Shown here one piece after another: positions 41,356-52,548 of a stretch of DNA of 64,000 bases. The stretch comes from Bartonella sp. WD16.2. GTDB lineage: Bacteria > Pseudomonadota > Alphaproteobacteria > Rhizobiales > Rhizobiaceae. Below the pieces are notes generated by a model. That model saw only the letters and a program-made list of their open reading frames with translations, did no database searches and was not told where the DNA came from. A program made the translations under genes and the position numbers. The stretch is taken from assembly GCF_002022505.1 (NCBI RefSeq), contig NZ_CP019781.1, positions 310,001-374,000 of the forward strand. The letters run 5' to 3'. Positions within the stretch are counted from its first letter, which is position 1, and each line of letters starts with the position of its first letter.

Positions 41356-44247
41356 TTAGCTTGGTTTATTTTTATAAGAAAATTGATTTTGAATAAGAGT
41401 AATTAATTCTTCGGCAGTGATTGATTTAGTGATAATTGTACTTTGAATATATTTGCAGCCTTCTTGACGTAAGAAGAGAGCCACTTTTTCATCTTCAACA
41501 CCTTCTGCAATAATCTGTAAATTAAGATCAGTAGCCATATTGATAATTGATTTAAGAACAAGCTTTTTTTTAGGTGAATCGAGAGAAACAAATGAGCGGT
41601 CTAATTTGACCATGTCAAATGGATAACGAACGAGATAAGCAAGTGATGAATAGCCTGTTCCAAAATGATCTAATGCCAGATTCATTCCTAATGCTTTAAT
41701 CTGTTCAAGAAAATAAGCTGATTGTTCAGGATTTTTTCTCAAAACCAATTCTGATACCTCTATCATTAAGTGCCCTTTATTAAGTGGATTGCGAAGAAGA
41801 GTAGAGCGCAATTGATTTATAAAATTAGGGTGAATCATTTCTGCGCTTGGTAAATTGATTGAAATGAAGAAAGGTTGTTGAGTACATTTTTTTTGTATGT
41901 TGATAAGATCAGCAATAGCATTATCAATGATAAATTGTACCAGATCCGTAGTGATCTGTTCGTTTTCTACAATTTTAATAAAATCGGTGACATTTAAATT
42001 TCCGTGATATGGGTGATGCCATTCTACGATCGCTTCAAAACCTATAATTTGTCCATCTGATAGATTAAAAATAGGATGGTAGAGAATCTTTATTTCATTA
42101 TGCTTTATGGCAGAATGAATATCATGTTCGATGTTGTTATGTTTAAGACCTAAAGTACGAAAATTTGGGCGAAAAGGTACAATATCATTACCACCCATTT
42201 GTTTTGCTTGGATCATTGCCAGTTCACTATCATGGAAAATATCTTTAGCATTTAATCTACATTCACTCCATGTAACCAGTCCAATTGATATTGAAAGCGA
42301 TATTTCTTTTTCTGCAAGTGAAATAGGTGCTGAAATTGTTTTGTGCAAATGATTCACAAATGCTGCAATTTTTTGTGGTTCAGTTTCGCTGAGTAAAATG
42401 ATTGCAAAACGATCTGCAAAAAGACGTGTTAAAGTATCTTGAGTATTAATAAGACGGCTCAAGCGTCGTGCGATGATCAAGAGTACAGTATCACCAACAG
42501 CTATACCTAATTTGTGATTAATTTGACGGAAATTGTCGAAATCAATCATCAAAACAGTTGGTTTAATTTTTATATTTATTTTAGCAAGAGAAATATAATG
42601 CTGTAATCTGTCCAAAAAAATTTGTTTGTTAGGAAGACCAGTTAAATTGTCGTAAATTGCATTATGCAGTAAACGTTCTTCGGCCTTTTTGTGATTGGTA
42701 ATATTAATAATGGTTCCAATCACACGGGTAACTTTTCCATCTTTTTTAACAATAGCTGGACTCGCGCGAAGCGAAAACCAATGATAATGACCACCACCGC
42801 AAGAAAGTCGAAGAATTTGGTCAATACGCCCTTTTTTGTTTTTAAGAATGATATCTAACATAGCGTGAAAGTGTTCACGGTCATCATGATGTAAGGCTGA
42901 AATCCAGTCATTCATGGTACCGTTAAGTTTGTGTGCTTCAGTGCCAAAGAGGGGAGTCATGTCTGGATGAACAACAATACGATCACGCTCAACATCCCAA
43001 TCCCAGATGATATTCCCGGCTCCTTTTGCTGCAAGTGCTTGTTGTTCAAGGTCAGAAAAAATTCCTTCATAGAAAGCATCGTGGGAAAAAGTTTGTTGCA
43101 TAATGGTAAAGCTGATAAGAAGAACAATAAGCACCAATCCTCCTGCTAGAGCTGGTTGAATAATATCGTTGTCTAAATATCCTTCTATGCAGGCAAAAGC
43201 TCCAATAGACCAGAAGCTGATAAGCAACCATGTTGGAATAAGCATGATTGCACGATCGTAGCGGCGGATTGAAAAATAACTGATTAAGATAATACCAAGT
43301 ATGGTGGTGAGACCAAATGATACACGGGCAATACCAGCTGCTTTGGTTGGATCATAAATAGCAAATGTTCCCAGGCCACAAAGAGCTATAATCCATATGA
43401 TTGCTCCGCAGCTGAAATGATAATGCCAACGGTTCAGGCATAGATAGGTGAAAAGAAAAATGAAAAGTGTTGCTGCAAGTGCAATTTCTGTACTAGCACG
43501 CCAGATTGGCTCTATTGTTGGTGTGATTGCAAAGAGTTTATTCAAAAAATTGAAGTCAATACCAATATAAAAAAGAATTGCCCAAGCAACAGCAGCTGTT
43601 GCAGGAAAAAGGCCTGTTCCACGAACAACAAATAGAACGGTTAGTAAAAGCGCTAAAAGGCCTGATATACCAAGGAGGATGCCATGGTAGAGTGTATAGG
43701 AATTGATTGTATCTTTATAGGATTCAGGTTTCCATAAATAGATTTTAGGCAGGTTTGTAGAGTTAAGTTCTGCAACAAATGTAATGATAGTACCAGGATT
43801 GAGTGTAATACGGAAAATATCTGAATTTGTACTAGCTTGACGGTCAAGAGAAAAACCTTCATTTGGAGTGATAGATTGAATACGTGTTGATCCAAGATCT
43901 GGCCAAAAAAGACCTGAGTTAGCTATACGATAATGAGGCACAACAATAAGGCGGTCAATTTGTTCATCTGTTGGGTTTGCAAGGGCAAATACTGCCCAAC
44001 TTCCAGAAAAATTTTCATTGTTAGCTTGTACTTCGATACGCCATATAATACCATCTGGCCCTGGTGCAGTACTTGTTTGAAAGATGGGGTTATTTGTGTG
44101 GTGAATTTCGATTGCTTTTGATAGATCAATAGCTGTCTCTTGAGGAAAAATTTTAATTGGCTCAATGGCGTGCGCTGATGTAAGTTGAACAAAAAAGCTA
44201 ATGATTATAACAATGATAATATTGATTATTTGATACAAACTTTTCAC
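41356..44247 (-). CDS. Membrane sensor protein with PAS, degenerate GGDEF and altered EAL domains
   Basis: The 963-residue protein has a signal segment (~1-27), a periplasmic beta domain (~30-180), about seven membrane helices (~185-385; 7TM-DISM-like layout), a PAS domain (~405-520), GGDEF (~530-690) and EAL (~705-955). The GGDEF loop reads FADRF at 610-614, so the catalytic GGDEF residues are lost. In EAL, E738, N798, E830, D860, K881, E915 and Q935 appear retained, but the second Asp of the metal-binding DDFGTG motif is H861. Phosphodiesterase activity is therefore probably reduced or lost, leaving a possible c-di-GMP-binding or signalling role. It lies 41 bases from the convergent YqgE-family gene. 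Confidence 0.88.
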   Translation of the reverse strand: MKSLYQIINIIIVIIISFFVQLTSAHAIEPIKIFPQETAIDLSKAIEIHHTNNPIFQTSTAPGPDGIIWRIEVQANNENFSGSWAVFALANPTDEQIDRLIVVPHYRIANSGLFWPDLGSTRIQSITPNEGFSLDRQASTNSDIFRITLNPGTIITFVAELNSTNLPKIYLWKPESYKDTINSYTLYHGILLGISGLLALLLTVLFVVRGTGLFPATAAVAWAILFYIGIDFNFLNKLFAITPTIEPIWRASTEIALAATLFIFLFTYLCLNRWHYHFSCGAIIWIIALCGLGTFAIYDPTKAAGIARVSFGLTTILGIILISYFSIRRYDRAIMLIPTWLLISFWSIGAFACIEGYLDNDIIQPALAGGLVLIVLLISFTIMQQTFSHDAFYEGIFSDLEQQALAAKGAGNIIWDWDVERDRIVVHPDMTPLFGTEAHKLNGTMNDWISALHHDDREHFHAMLDIILKNKKGRIDQILRLSCGGGHYHWFSLRASPAIVKKDGKVTRVIGTIINITNHKKAEERLLHNAIYDNLTGLPNKQIFLDRLQHYISLAKINIKIKPTVLMIDFDNFRQINHKLGIAVGDTVLLIIARRLSRLINTQDTLTRLFADRFAIILLSETEPQKIAAFVNHLHKTISAPISLAEKEISLSISIGLVTWSECRLNAKDIFHDSELAMIQAKQMGGNDIVPFRPNFRTLGLKHNNIEHDIHSAIKHNEIKILYHPIFNLSDGQIIGFEAIVEWHHPYHGNLNVTDFIKIVENEQITTDLVQFIIDNAIADLINIQKKCTQQPFFISINLPSAEMIHPNFINQLRSTLLRNPLNKGHLMIEVSELVLRKNPEQSAYFLEQIKALGMNLALDHFGTGYSSLAYLVRYPFDMVKLDRSFVSLDSPKKKLVLKSIINMATDLNLQIIAEGVEDEKVALFLRQEGCKYIQSTIITKSITAEELITLIQNQFSYKNKPS

Positions 44248-44695
44248 AATGTTTCACTCTCAGTATTTTAAACTGTTTAATTTTAGATTATATTTCCAGA
44301 AAAATACATTCATCTTTTAAGAGTTATTTTTATAAGAAATAGCTATCGTTTTCTTTTAAAAAGTATAGTTTTATACAAAGGTAAACCAGATATCTGTGTT
44401 TATAAACGAAGCTTAAAATTGGTGTTTATATTTTAAAAAGACAAGTTAAGCTATGAGCTTTCATATTTCACTAATATACCTTTGCTTATTAATTTTCTAT
44501 CACATGAAGTGTTGGTTGAGTAGCTTTACACGCTTTTTTGATTCATCTTTTCCAAACTTATTTAATTGATTGAAACTCTTGTGGTAATTTTATAGTCAAA
44601 AATGTGTATATGGTGTTAATATCAACTATTTATATAATTACTTTATTCATTACAAAAGTGATGAATTAAAGTTTTATGGAAAAGCTCTGTTTAAT
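44248..44695. other. AT-rich intergenic stretch between the signalling protein and the M16 peptidase, about 450 bases
   Basis: No supported coding frame, RNA gene or clear terminator is present. In some relatives an acetyltransferase gene lies between these two genes; no trace was recognised here. The sequence should hold the promoter of the minus-strand signalling gene. Confidence 0.45.
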
Positions 44696-45988
44696 TTATT
44701 TACGTTCAGAAAGAGCGGTTATATTAGACAAAAGAGTTGATGTTAAATCATCAAAATTCATAAGACGACCAACAGGGCCAATAGCTGCTAATGTTGGTTT
44801 TGAGTTGGTAAAAAGGTGGGTGGCAAGTTCAGTTAGTCTTTTTGGGGTAATACACTCTAAGTGTTCAATCATTTCAGATATTGGAATTGGTCGATCATAA
44901 AGAAGCATTTGGCGGGCAATAAGATGCGCTTGGCTGTAGGGGTTTTCCTGTGATATTGTGAAATTGGCACGATATTGTGCCCGCGCTCGTTGAAGTTCGC
45001 TTTCGTGAATGTTTTTGCTCGCTTTAAAAAGTTCATCAAGAATAACAGGCAAAAGTGTTTCTAACCCTTCTTGTCCGGTAGCAGCATGGATACCAAAAAG
45101 CCCAGTATCTGAAAAACCCCAATGAAAAGAATAAATAGAGTAACATAATCCACGTTTTTCTCTAACTTCTTGAAATAAGCGTGATGACATGCCTCCTCCA
45201 AGAATAATTGAAAGAATCTGAGCTGTATAGAAATCACGTGCATGGTATGGGCGTCCTTCAAAACCAAAAACAACTTGTGTATCCATTAAATCGCGATATT
45301 CGCGAAAGTCACCACCGATATAATTAGCAAGATTGGTAAAAGAGGTCGTTGAATGAGAGCGAAAAGTACTAAGACGGCTTTCGACTTCACGCAAAAAGCT
45401 TTCATGATTTACAGCTCCTGCAGCCACTACAATCATGCGATCTGCACTATAGTGTTTATTCATGAAACTATGTAAGTCAGCAGATGTAAATGATTGAACT
45501 GTTTTTGGTGTTCCTAAAATAGAACGACCAAGAGACTGATGGCGAAAGGCTGTTTCAGTAAAATGATCAAAAACAATATCATCCGGAACATCGTAGGTAG
45601 CGCCAATTTCCTGGACAATCACTTGTTTTTCTCGCTCTAATTCGTCTTCATCAAACTTTGAGCATATCATAATATCAGATAGAATATCGATAGCCAACGG
45701 GATATCATCTTTAAGCACACGTGCAAAATAGGCAGTTGTTTCAATACTGGTATGAGCATTAATTTCCCCGCCAACATCTTCAATATCAGCTGCAATTTTA
45801 AAAGCTGTACGGTTTTCAGTTCCTTTAAAAGCCATATGTTCAAGAAGGTGAGCAATGCCATGTTGTGTAAAGGTTTCGTTACGTGAGCCAACTTTAATCC
45901 ATATTCCAAGTGCGACACTGTCAATGTGTTGCATTGTATGCGTGGCAATAGTCAAACCATTACTGAGGCGGCTGATATCTACACCCAT
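44696..45988 (-). CDS. M16-family zinc peptidase (processing-peptidase-like)
   Basis: The 430-residue protein has the inverted zinc motif HLLEH at 47-51 and the downstream Glu region (EREKQVIVQEI at ~123-133), so the catalytic zinc site is intact. The second, non-catalytic half contains RGLCYSIYSFH. Members of this group resemble the mitochondrial processing peptidase beta subunit. The substrate is unknown. The ATG at 45988 follows CGGAG. It lies just downstream of broken thrC on the same strand, a thrC-M16 pair also found in relatives. Confidence 0.93.
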   Translation of the reverse strand: MGVDISRLSNGLTIATHTMQHIDSVALGIWIKVGSRNETFTQHGIAHLLEHMAFKGTENRTAFKIAADIEDVGGEINAHTSIETTAYFARVLKDDIPLAIDILSDIMICSKFDEDELEREKQVIVQEIGATYDVPDDIVFDHFTETAFRHQSLGRSILGTPKTVQSFTSADLHSFMNKHYSADRMIVVAAGAVNHESFLREVESRLSTFRSHSTTSFTNLANYIGGDFREYRDLMDTQVVFGFEGRPYHARDFYTAQILSIILGGGMSSRLFQEVREKRGLCYSIYSFHWGFSDTGLFGIHAATGQEGLETLLPVILDELFKASKNIHESELQRARAQYRANFTISQENPYSQAHLIARQMLLYDRPIPISEMIEHLECITPKRLTELATHLFTNSKPTLAAIGPVGRLMNFDDLTSTLLSNITALSERK

Positions 45989-46071
45989 GCTTTATGACTC
46001 CGTTAAACAAACTAAATGTCCAATTATAAGGACATTACATATTTTTTGATTTGGATAAACGCAGTTAACAT

Positions 46072-47466
46072 CTAATGCGATGTACGCGATTTTAAAGAGA
46101 TATAATCTTTAACTATTTTTTCATCATTAGCAAGACTTGTAAAGTGTTCTTCGCGCTGCATTAAATCATTTAGACAAGATGGCTGTAATGCATTAATACC
46201 GCAAGCACTTTGGATAGTATCAGGAAATTTAGCAGGGTGAGCAGTAGCAAGGATGATCATTGGAATAGGTGATTGCTTCTTTTCTCGGGCTACTTTCAGT
46301 GCAACTGCTGTGTGTGGATCAACCAGATAACCACTTTCTTTATAAACACTGTTAATTGTTTGTGTTGTTTCAGTTACACTACTTTTTCCAGCAGAAAACA
46401 AAGTACAAATATTTTTAAGTTGCTTTTTATCAAGGTGAAACCAGCCTAATTGGTTCAAATTTTCCATTGCATTACAAATCCATACTGGATCACGATTGCA
46501 ACTTTCGAATAATAAGCGTTCAAAGTTAGAAGAGAGTTGCATGTCCATCGAAGGAGATGTGGTATGTATTGTGGGACATATTTCGTAAATACCACTAGTT
46601 AATGCGCGTGGAAGAATATCGTTATCATTTGTTGCTATAACCAATTGAGCAATGGGTAGCCCCATACGAGCAGCAATATAACCTGCAAAAATATCACCAA
46701 AGTTTCCAGTGGGAATGGTAAATGAAACAGATCTATCGGGTGCTCCAAGGGAAAGTACAGATGAGAAATAGTAAACAATTTGCGCCATGATACGCGCCCA
46801 GTTTATCGAGTTGATTCCTGAAAGCACTGTTTTTTGACGGAAATTATGATCATTAAACATTGCTTTACGAGTGCTTGACAGTCATCAAAATTGCCTTGAA
46901 TAGCGATAGCGTGAACATTAGTACTGCGATTAGTAGTTACTTGCTGTTGCTGCACTGATGATATGCACCCTTTAGGAAATAAAATAAAAATGTCTAAGTT
47001 CTTTCTTCCAGCGAAGGCTTGGATTGCAGTACCACCTGTATCACCTGATGTAGCACCAATAATTGTTGCACATTTATTTTTTAGTCAGGATGTAGTCCAT
47101 CAGTCTAGCAAGAAATTGCATTGCGATATCTTTAAATGCCAAAGTAGGACCATGGAAAAGTTCAAGGATAAATTCATTGGGGCCGGTTTGCTGCAATGGA
47201 CAGATTGCTGGATGACGAAAAATAGCATAAGATTCAGTAATTATATTTTCAAAAGTTATGCGCTCAATCTCATTATCTACAAAAGGCCAAAGAATGGTTT
47301 TAGCAATTGTAGCATAAGATTGACCACGCAGCGCTCGTAATGTATCAGGTGAAAATTGAGGGAATTTTTCTGGAAGATAAAGACCACCATCACTAGCTAA
47401 ACCCATCATAATTGTGTCAGTAAAGTTTAAAGCAGGAGCCTTGCCTCTTGTACTGATATATTTCAT
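46072..47466 (-). pseudogene. thrC: Threonine synthase, broken by two frameshifts
   Basis: The intact gene would be a ~465-residue PLP enzyme that turns O-phosphohomoserine into threonine. The first frame starts MKYISTRGKAPALNF and ends ILTKK at 47074 in an A6 run (plus-strand T6 around 47077-47082). The reading then continues in another frame as NKCATIIGATSGDTGGTAIQ (the SGDTGG PLP-phosphate loop) to DDCQALVK. Near 46861 it returns to the original frame as AMFNDHNFRQKTVLSGINSIN and runs to the normal end at 46072. The first lesion looks like +1 A, the second like a missing G (GG to G). The net frame is restored, but an in-frame TAA in the A-run stops translation and the middle ~70 codons would be scrambled. 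Confidence 0.92.
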
Positions 47467-47760
47467 AAATTTTCGCTTTCATTTATTTTTGGCAAATAGG
47501 CAATTTTATATTTTACTTTGTTAATAATATTTAAATTATCAAATGAGTGGAAGCGCGTTTGCTCATTTTTGTGCGAAACAAGAAAATTACGCTAAAAATT
47601 CAGGGTTCTAATATAAAATATTGAATATCAAAGAATATGCTAGTTTATAGATTAAGGTATCTATTTGTACTTTATTATTAATTGTAATTTGTATAATCTT
47701 ATCTCATTCTTTAAAACTGAAGAAAAAAGCACGATAATTCTTCATGAAGATATCTTTGTA

Positions 47761-48453
47761 TTATAAATCTTGCCATATTGTCATTGCTTCTAAAACTTCT
47801 GGTAAATGTGCATGTTTAGTAATCACTGTTTCAGCTCCAGCATCTGTAAGAACATTGGAATGGCTAAGATAACTGTGCGATCCTCCCGTAAAGCCAACAA
47901 CGCGCATTCCCGCTGCTTTTGCTGCATGTACGCCATGAATAGAATCTTCTATGACAATAACATTTTGTGGTTGTACACATAATTTTTGTGCAGCAAAAAG
48001 AAAAATATCGGGTGCAGGTTTTGGTTTTTGAGTTCCAACTTCGAGTGCAGAAAATATTTTATTTTCAAAAAGATCATAAAGATTAACGGCGGTAAGCATC
48101 TGTTTTATATCTGCACTCATTGCATTAGAGCAGATACAATAGGGGTATCGAGGTTTAATAGTTTCTATTGCTTTTCTTATACCATCAATGGCACGTAATT
48201 TAGTTGTTATTTGTGCACGAAAAAGGTTTGACATTTGATCTATAAGACGAGCGGAAATTGGTTTTTTTGTTTCCTGTTCAACTTTTTGAAGAATATCACG
48301 AAAAATAAGTCCTGTGTAGCGTTCACTTAATTCTTCGGGTGATATTTCATATCCCGCTTCTGATAGTAATTGCGCACCAATTTCTGCTGCTAGATATTCA
48401 GAATCTACTAAAACTCCATCACAATCAAAAATAATGAGATCGATTTGAGGCAT
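47761..48453 (-). CDS. HAD-superfamily phosphatase (beta-phosphoglucomutase-like)
   Basis: The 230-residue protein shows the HAD nucleophile motif IFDCDGVLVDSE at 7-18, a helical cap domain, motif II/III CSNAMS and KPAPDIFLFAA, and motif IV VIEDSIHGVHAAKAAGMRVVG. This pattern fits the DxDGTL group that includes beta-phosphoglucomutases and sugar-phosphate phosphatases. The substrate is not predictable. It is divergent from ccrM. Confidence 0.87.
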   Translation of the reverse strand: MPQIDLIIFDCDGVLVDSEYLAAEIGAQLLSEAGYEISPEELSERYTGLIFRDILQKVEQETKKPISARLIDQMSNLFRAQITTKLRAIDGIRKAIETIKPRYPYCICSNAMSADIKQMLTAVNLYDLFENKIFSALEVGTQKPKPAPDIFLFAAQKLCVQPQNVIVIEDSIHGVHAAKAAGMRVVGFTGGSHSYLSHSNVLTDAGAETVITKHAHLPEVLEAMTIWQDL

Positions 48454-49901
<1,448 letters not shown>

Positions 49902-49923
49902 GCAATAAATCACATTTATTTGC
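49902..49923 (+). terminator. Possible weak terminator between ccrM and mutY
   Basis: GCAATAAAT at 49902-49910 pairs with ATTTATTTGC at 49914-49923, with one bulged base and a three-base CAC loop. It lies directly behind the ccrM stop codon in a convergent gap. The T-run is poor, so it may be a weak or Rho-assisted site. Confidence 0.35.
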
Positions 49924-49982
49924 CTTTCAAATCTCAATAAATTAGCACTAAATTAAATACTAAAGCTTTTACGCAAGCAAAG

Positions 49983-51053
49983 CTATTTTAGTTTAAAAGA
50001 GTTGGGGATTGCTACAGAAATAGCTTTTTTCATAACGGTAGGAAGTGCCTCTTTGGAAAGATCATGGATGTCACACCACCAGCCGTTTTTGAGTTTCGTT
50101 TCGCTAATACTATCGACACAATAGACGTCAAGTTTCAGAGAAAAATGAGTAAAAATATGTGTAACTTGTCCTTTAAATTGCCAATTGGCATGGAAAGGTG
50201 CATTTTGGAGTTCATTTTCACCATTTGTTCCAATATGATTGGGTATTTGGGTCATTCCGTTGAGTAGCCTGTTACTCTGTTGTTTTTCTAAGTAAATTTG
50301 CTTATTTTTATTGAGTACTACAAAAGCAACGCCAGTTTTAAAGGGTCGTGCTTTTTTAGAGGCTTTAACTGGAAATGCTTCTGTTGTATGCATTTTCTTT
50401 GCTTTGCACAGATTTTGAAGAGGGCAGAGTAAACAAGATGGTTTACGTGGTGTGCAAATTGTTGCACCTAAATCCATCATGGCTTGTGCAAAGTCACCAG
50501 GACGGTTTAAATCAGTAATTTTCTGAGTTTTTTCTTTTATTTCAGATTTTGCTTTAGGTAATATTGAAGTAATAGCAAATAAACGGGTTATAATGCGTTC
50601 AACATTACCATCAACAACAGCCACGGGGTGTCCGAAAGCAATTGCAGCAATAGCTGCTGCAGTATAATCTCCGATACCGGGTAAAGTACGTAATGTTTTT
50701 ACAGACTGAGGAAATTCACCTTTATAGTTTTCAATGAGTTGATGAGCACAATTTTTAAGGTTGCGTGCCCGCGAATAATAGCCAAGACCAGCCCATGCTT
50801 TCATAATATCATCTTGTGATGCTTGTGATAGAGAAGAGAGATTAGGCCAGAGCTTTAGAAATTTTTTAAAATAAGGTTTAACTGTTTCAACAGTTGTTTG
50901 TTGAAGCATGATTTCAGATAGCCAAACTTTATAAGGATCAGGGCGAATACCTTCCATTTGTTCTTTAGGGGTAATACGCCATGGCAAATGCCGATGATTT
51001 TGATCGTACCAAGAAAGAAGGCGCGAAGAAATTTCATGCATCATTGTCTTCAA
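49983..51053 (-). CDS. mutY: A/G-specific adenine glycosylase
   Basis: MutY removes adenine mispaired with 8-oxoguanine. The 356-residue enzyme has the HhH motif LPGIGDYTA at 124-132, catalytic Asp at D148 (VVDGN), and the four iron-sulfur cysteines at 200, 207, 210 and 216. The C-terminal ~130 residues form the NUDIX-like 8-oxoG-recognition domain, with HIFTHFSLKLDVY. It is divergent from the DUF721 gene. Confidence 0.96.
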   Translation of the reverse strand: MKTMMHEISSRLLSWYDQNHRHLPWRITPKEQMEGIRPDPYKVWLSEIMLQQTTVETVKPYFKKFLKLWPNLSSLSQASQDDIMKAWAGLGYYSRARNLKNCAHQLIENYKGEFPQSVKTLRTLPGIGDYTAAAIAAIAFGHPVAVVDGNVERIITRLFAITSILPKAKSEIKEKTQKITDLNRPGDFAQAMMDLGATICTPRKPSCLLCPLQNLCKAKKMHTTEAFPVKASKKARPFKTGVAFVVLNKNKQIYLEKQQSNRLLNGMTQIPNHIGTNGENELQNAPFHANWQFKGQVTHIFTHFSLKLDVYCVDSISETKLKNGWWCDIHDLSKEALPTVMKKAISVAIPNSFKLK

Positions 51054-51115
51054 TCATAGGAAGATATAAAATACAAAGAAAAAATTGTTATAATTTAGTA
51101 ATAATCTGATATGAA

Positions 51116-51616
51116 ATGAGCAAGACACCTCAAAAGCACCATTTTCATTCTCTTTCTAAGACAGTATCCAGTATGCTTGATCCGATTTTACGCAGACGGA
51201 CGGGACTTAATATGGCACTTATAGAACACTGGTCGCAGATTGTAGGCTACGATATTGCTGAAGCTACAATACCACTCAAAATTATTTGGAAACGTCGTGC
51301 AAATCAAGATGAAATTTTTAAACCTGCGACACTTGTCATAGCATGTGAAGGATTTACTGCGTTAAAATTGATCCATGAAACAGAAGAATTGATTCAGCGA
51401 ATTAATGGTTTTTTTGGATATGTCGCTATTGACCGTATTAAGATAGAACAAAAGCAAATAGCAACTCTTACTGAGCAGATAAGAGCAGAGCCAACTGTGA
51501 ATGAAAAAAATAAACAGTGCGTGAAGAAAATACTTAAATGTATTGAAGATGAAAATCTCTATCAATCGCTTTATGAACTTGGATGTTGCATTTTTGCAGA
51601 AAAAAATAATAAATAA
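51116..51616 (+). CDS. DUF721/DciA-like protein
   Basis: This 166-residue soluble protein carries a DUF721 region (LIEHWSQIVGYDIAEATIPLKI, then LVIACEGFTALKLIHETEELIQRINGFFG), the domain of the DciA replicative-helicase loader. In bacteria lacking DnaC, DciA helps load DnaB; that role here is inferred from the domain. It is adjacent to a DsbA-like gene and divergent from mutY, a layout common in Hyphomicrobiales. Confidence 0.8.
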   Translation: MSKTPQKHHFHSLSKTVSSMLDPILRRRTGLNMALIEHWSQIVGYDIAEATIPLKIIWKRRANQDEIFKPATLVIACEGFTALKLIHETEELIQRINGFFGYVAIDRIKIEQKQIATLTEQIRAEPTVNEKNKQCVKKILKCIEDENLYQSLYELGCCIFAEKNNK

Positions 51617-51707
51617 ATCAAAACATTTTTGTATATTTTTACTATTATCTTTAATATACAAAAGCACTGAATTTCTACATATCTAATAATAACAGAAAAG
51701 TTTTTTT

Positions 51708-52352
51708 ATGCTAAATTATCGTTTTTCTTTATTTTGCATGGTGATTTTAGTTTCGGCTATAACTGTGCAGATTAGTGCGACTACAGCCTTAGCTAGTAAA
51801 GTTAAACCAGTTGCAACTGTTGATATGGTTAAGCTTCTTGAGGGGGGTAAGGATAGAGTTGAAGGTGATATTAATGCACCAGTGACTATTGTTGAATATG
51901 CTTCAGTTACCTGTGGTCATTGTGCTGATTTTTATAATAATGTGTTTCCCAAAATTCGAAAAAAATATATAAAAACGGGTAAAGTAAAACTTATTTTTCG
52001 GGAGTTTGCTTTTGATCCTCGAGCAACGGCAGGCTTTATGTTGGCGCGATGTGCACCAGAAGATCGCTATTTTCCTTTAATAGAGGTTTTGTTTCAAAAA
52101 CAGAGTGAGTGGGTTTGGGTAGAGGATTCTTTAACACCATTGAAGAAAATTAGTTCACTAGCTGGTTTTACAGATGAGAGCTTTGAAGCTTGTCTAAAAA
52201 ATCAGTCTATTTTAGATGAAGTGAATGCATCTTTTGAGCGTGGAAAAGAATTTGGTGTTACAGCAACACCTACCTTTTTCATTAATGGTAATAAGTATGA
52301 AGGTTTGATGTCAGAGAAAGATTTTTTCTCAATTATTGATAGTTTTCTTTGA
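51708..52352 (+). CDS. DsbA-family periplasmic thioredoxin-like protein
   Basis: This 214-residue exported protein has a signal peptide (FSLFCMVILVSAITVQISATTALA), a Thioredoxin_4/DsbA-type fold with the active-site Cys69-Gly-His-Cys72 (TCGHC), and cis-Pro in TATPTFF. It probably oxidises or isomerises periplasmic disulfides. Surface proteins of the IalB family, with their cysteine pairs, are plausible clients, but this is an inference. Confidence 0.85.
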   Translation: MLNYRFSLFCMVILVSAITVQISATTALASKVKPVATVDMVKLLEGGKDRVEGDINAPVTIVEYASVTCGHCADFYNNVFPKIRKKYIKTGKVKLIFREFAFDPRATAGFMLARCAPEDRYFPLIEVLFQKQSEWVWVEDSLTPLKKISSLAGFTDESFEACLKNQSILDEVNASFERGKEFGVTATPTFFINGNKYEGLMSEKDFFSIIDSFL

Positions 52353-52548
52353 ACACACACACATTCTACTAAGAAAATAAACAATTGGTAATTATGGCTG
52401 TTCTCCTTCTTTTCTATAAAGGATTACTTTGGTGCGTCTCTGAAACAACGTTTTGTTTGGTTAAGCGAATTTTGGATCGAATGATTCCTTTGGATAGTTA
52501 GCTTAGGTCGAATGATACTTTAATGCTGATAATAGGAGAATTTGTACA

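Noticed and set aside
46963-47340. 125-codon plus-strand frame opposite thrC
   Set aside because: It lies antisense to the broken thrC; the opposite-strand reading clearly gives threonine synthase segments, and the plus-strand product has no recognisable features or ribosome-binding site.
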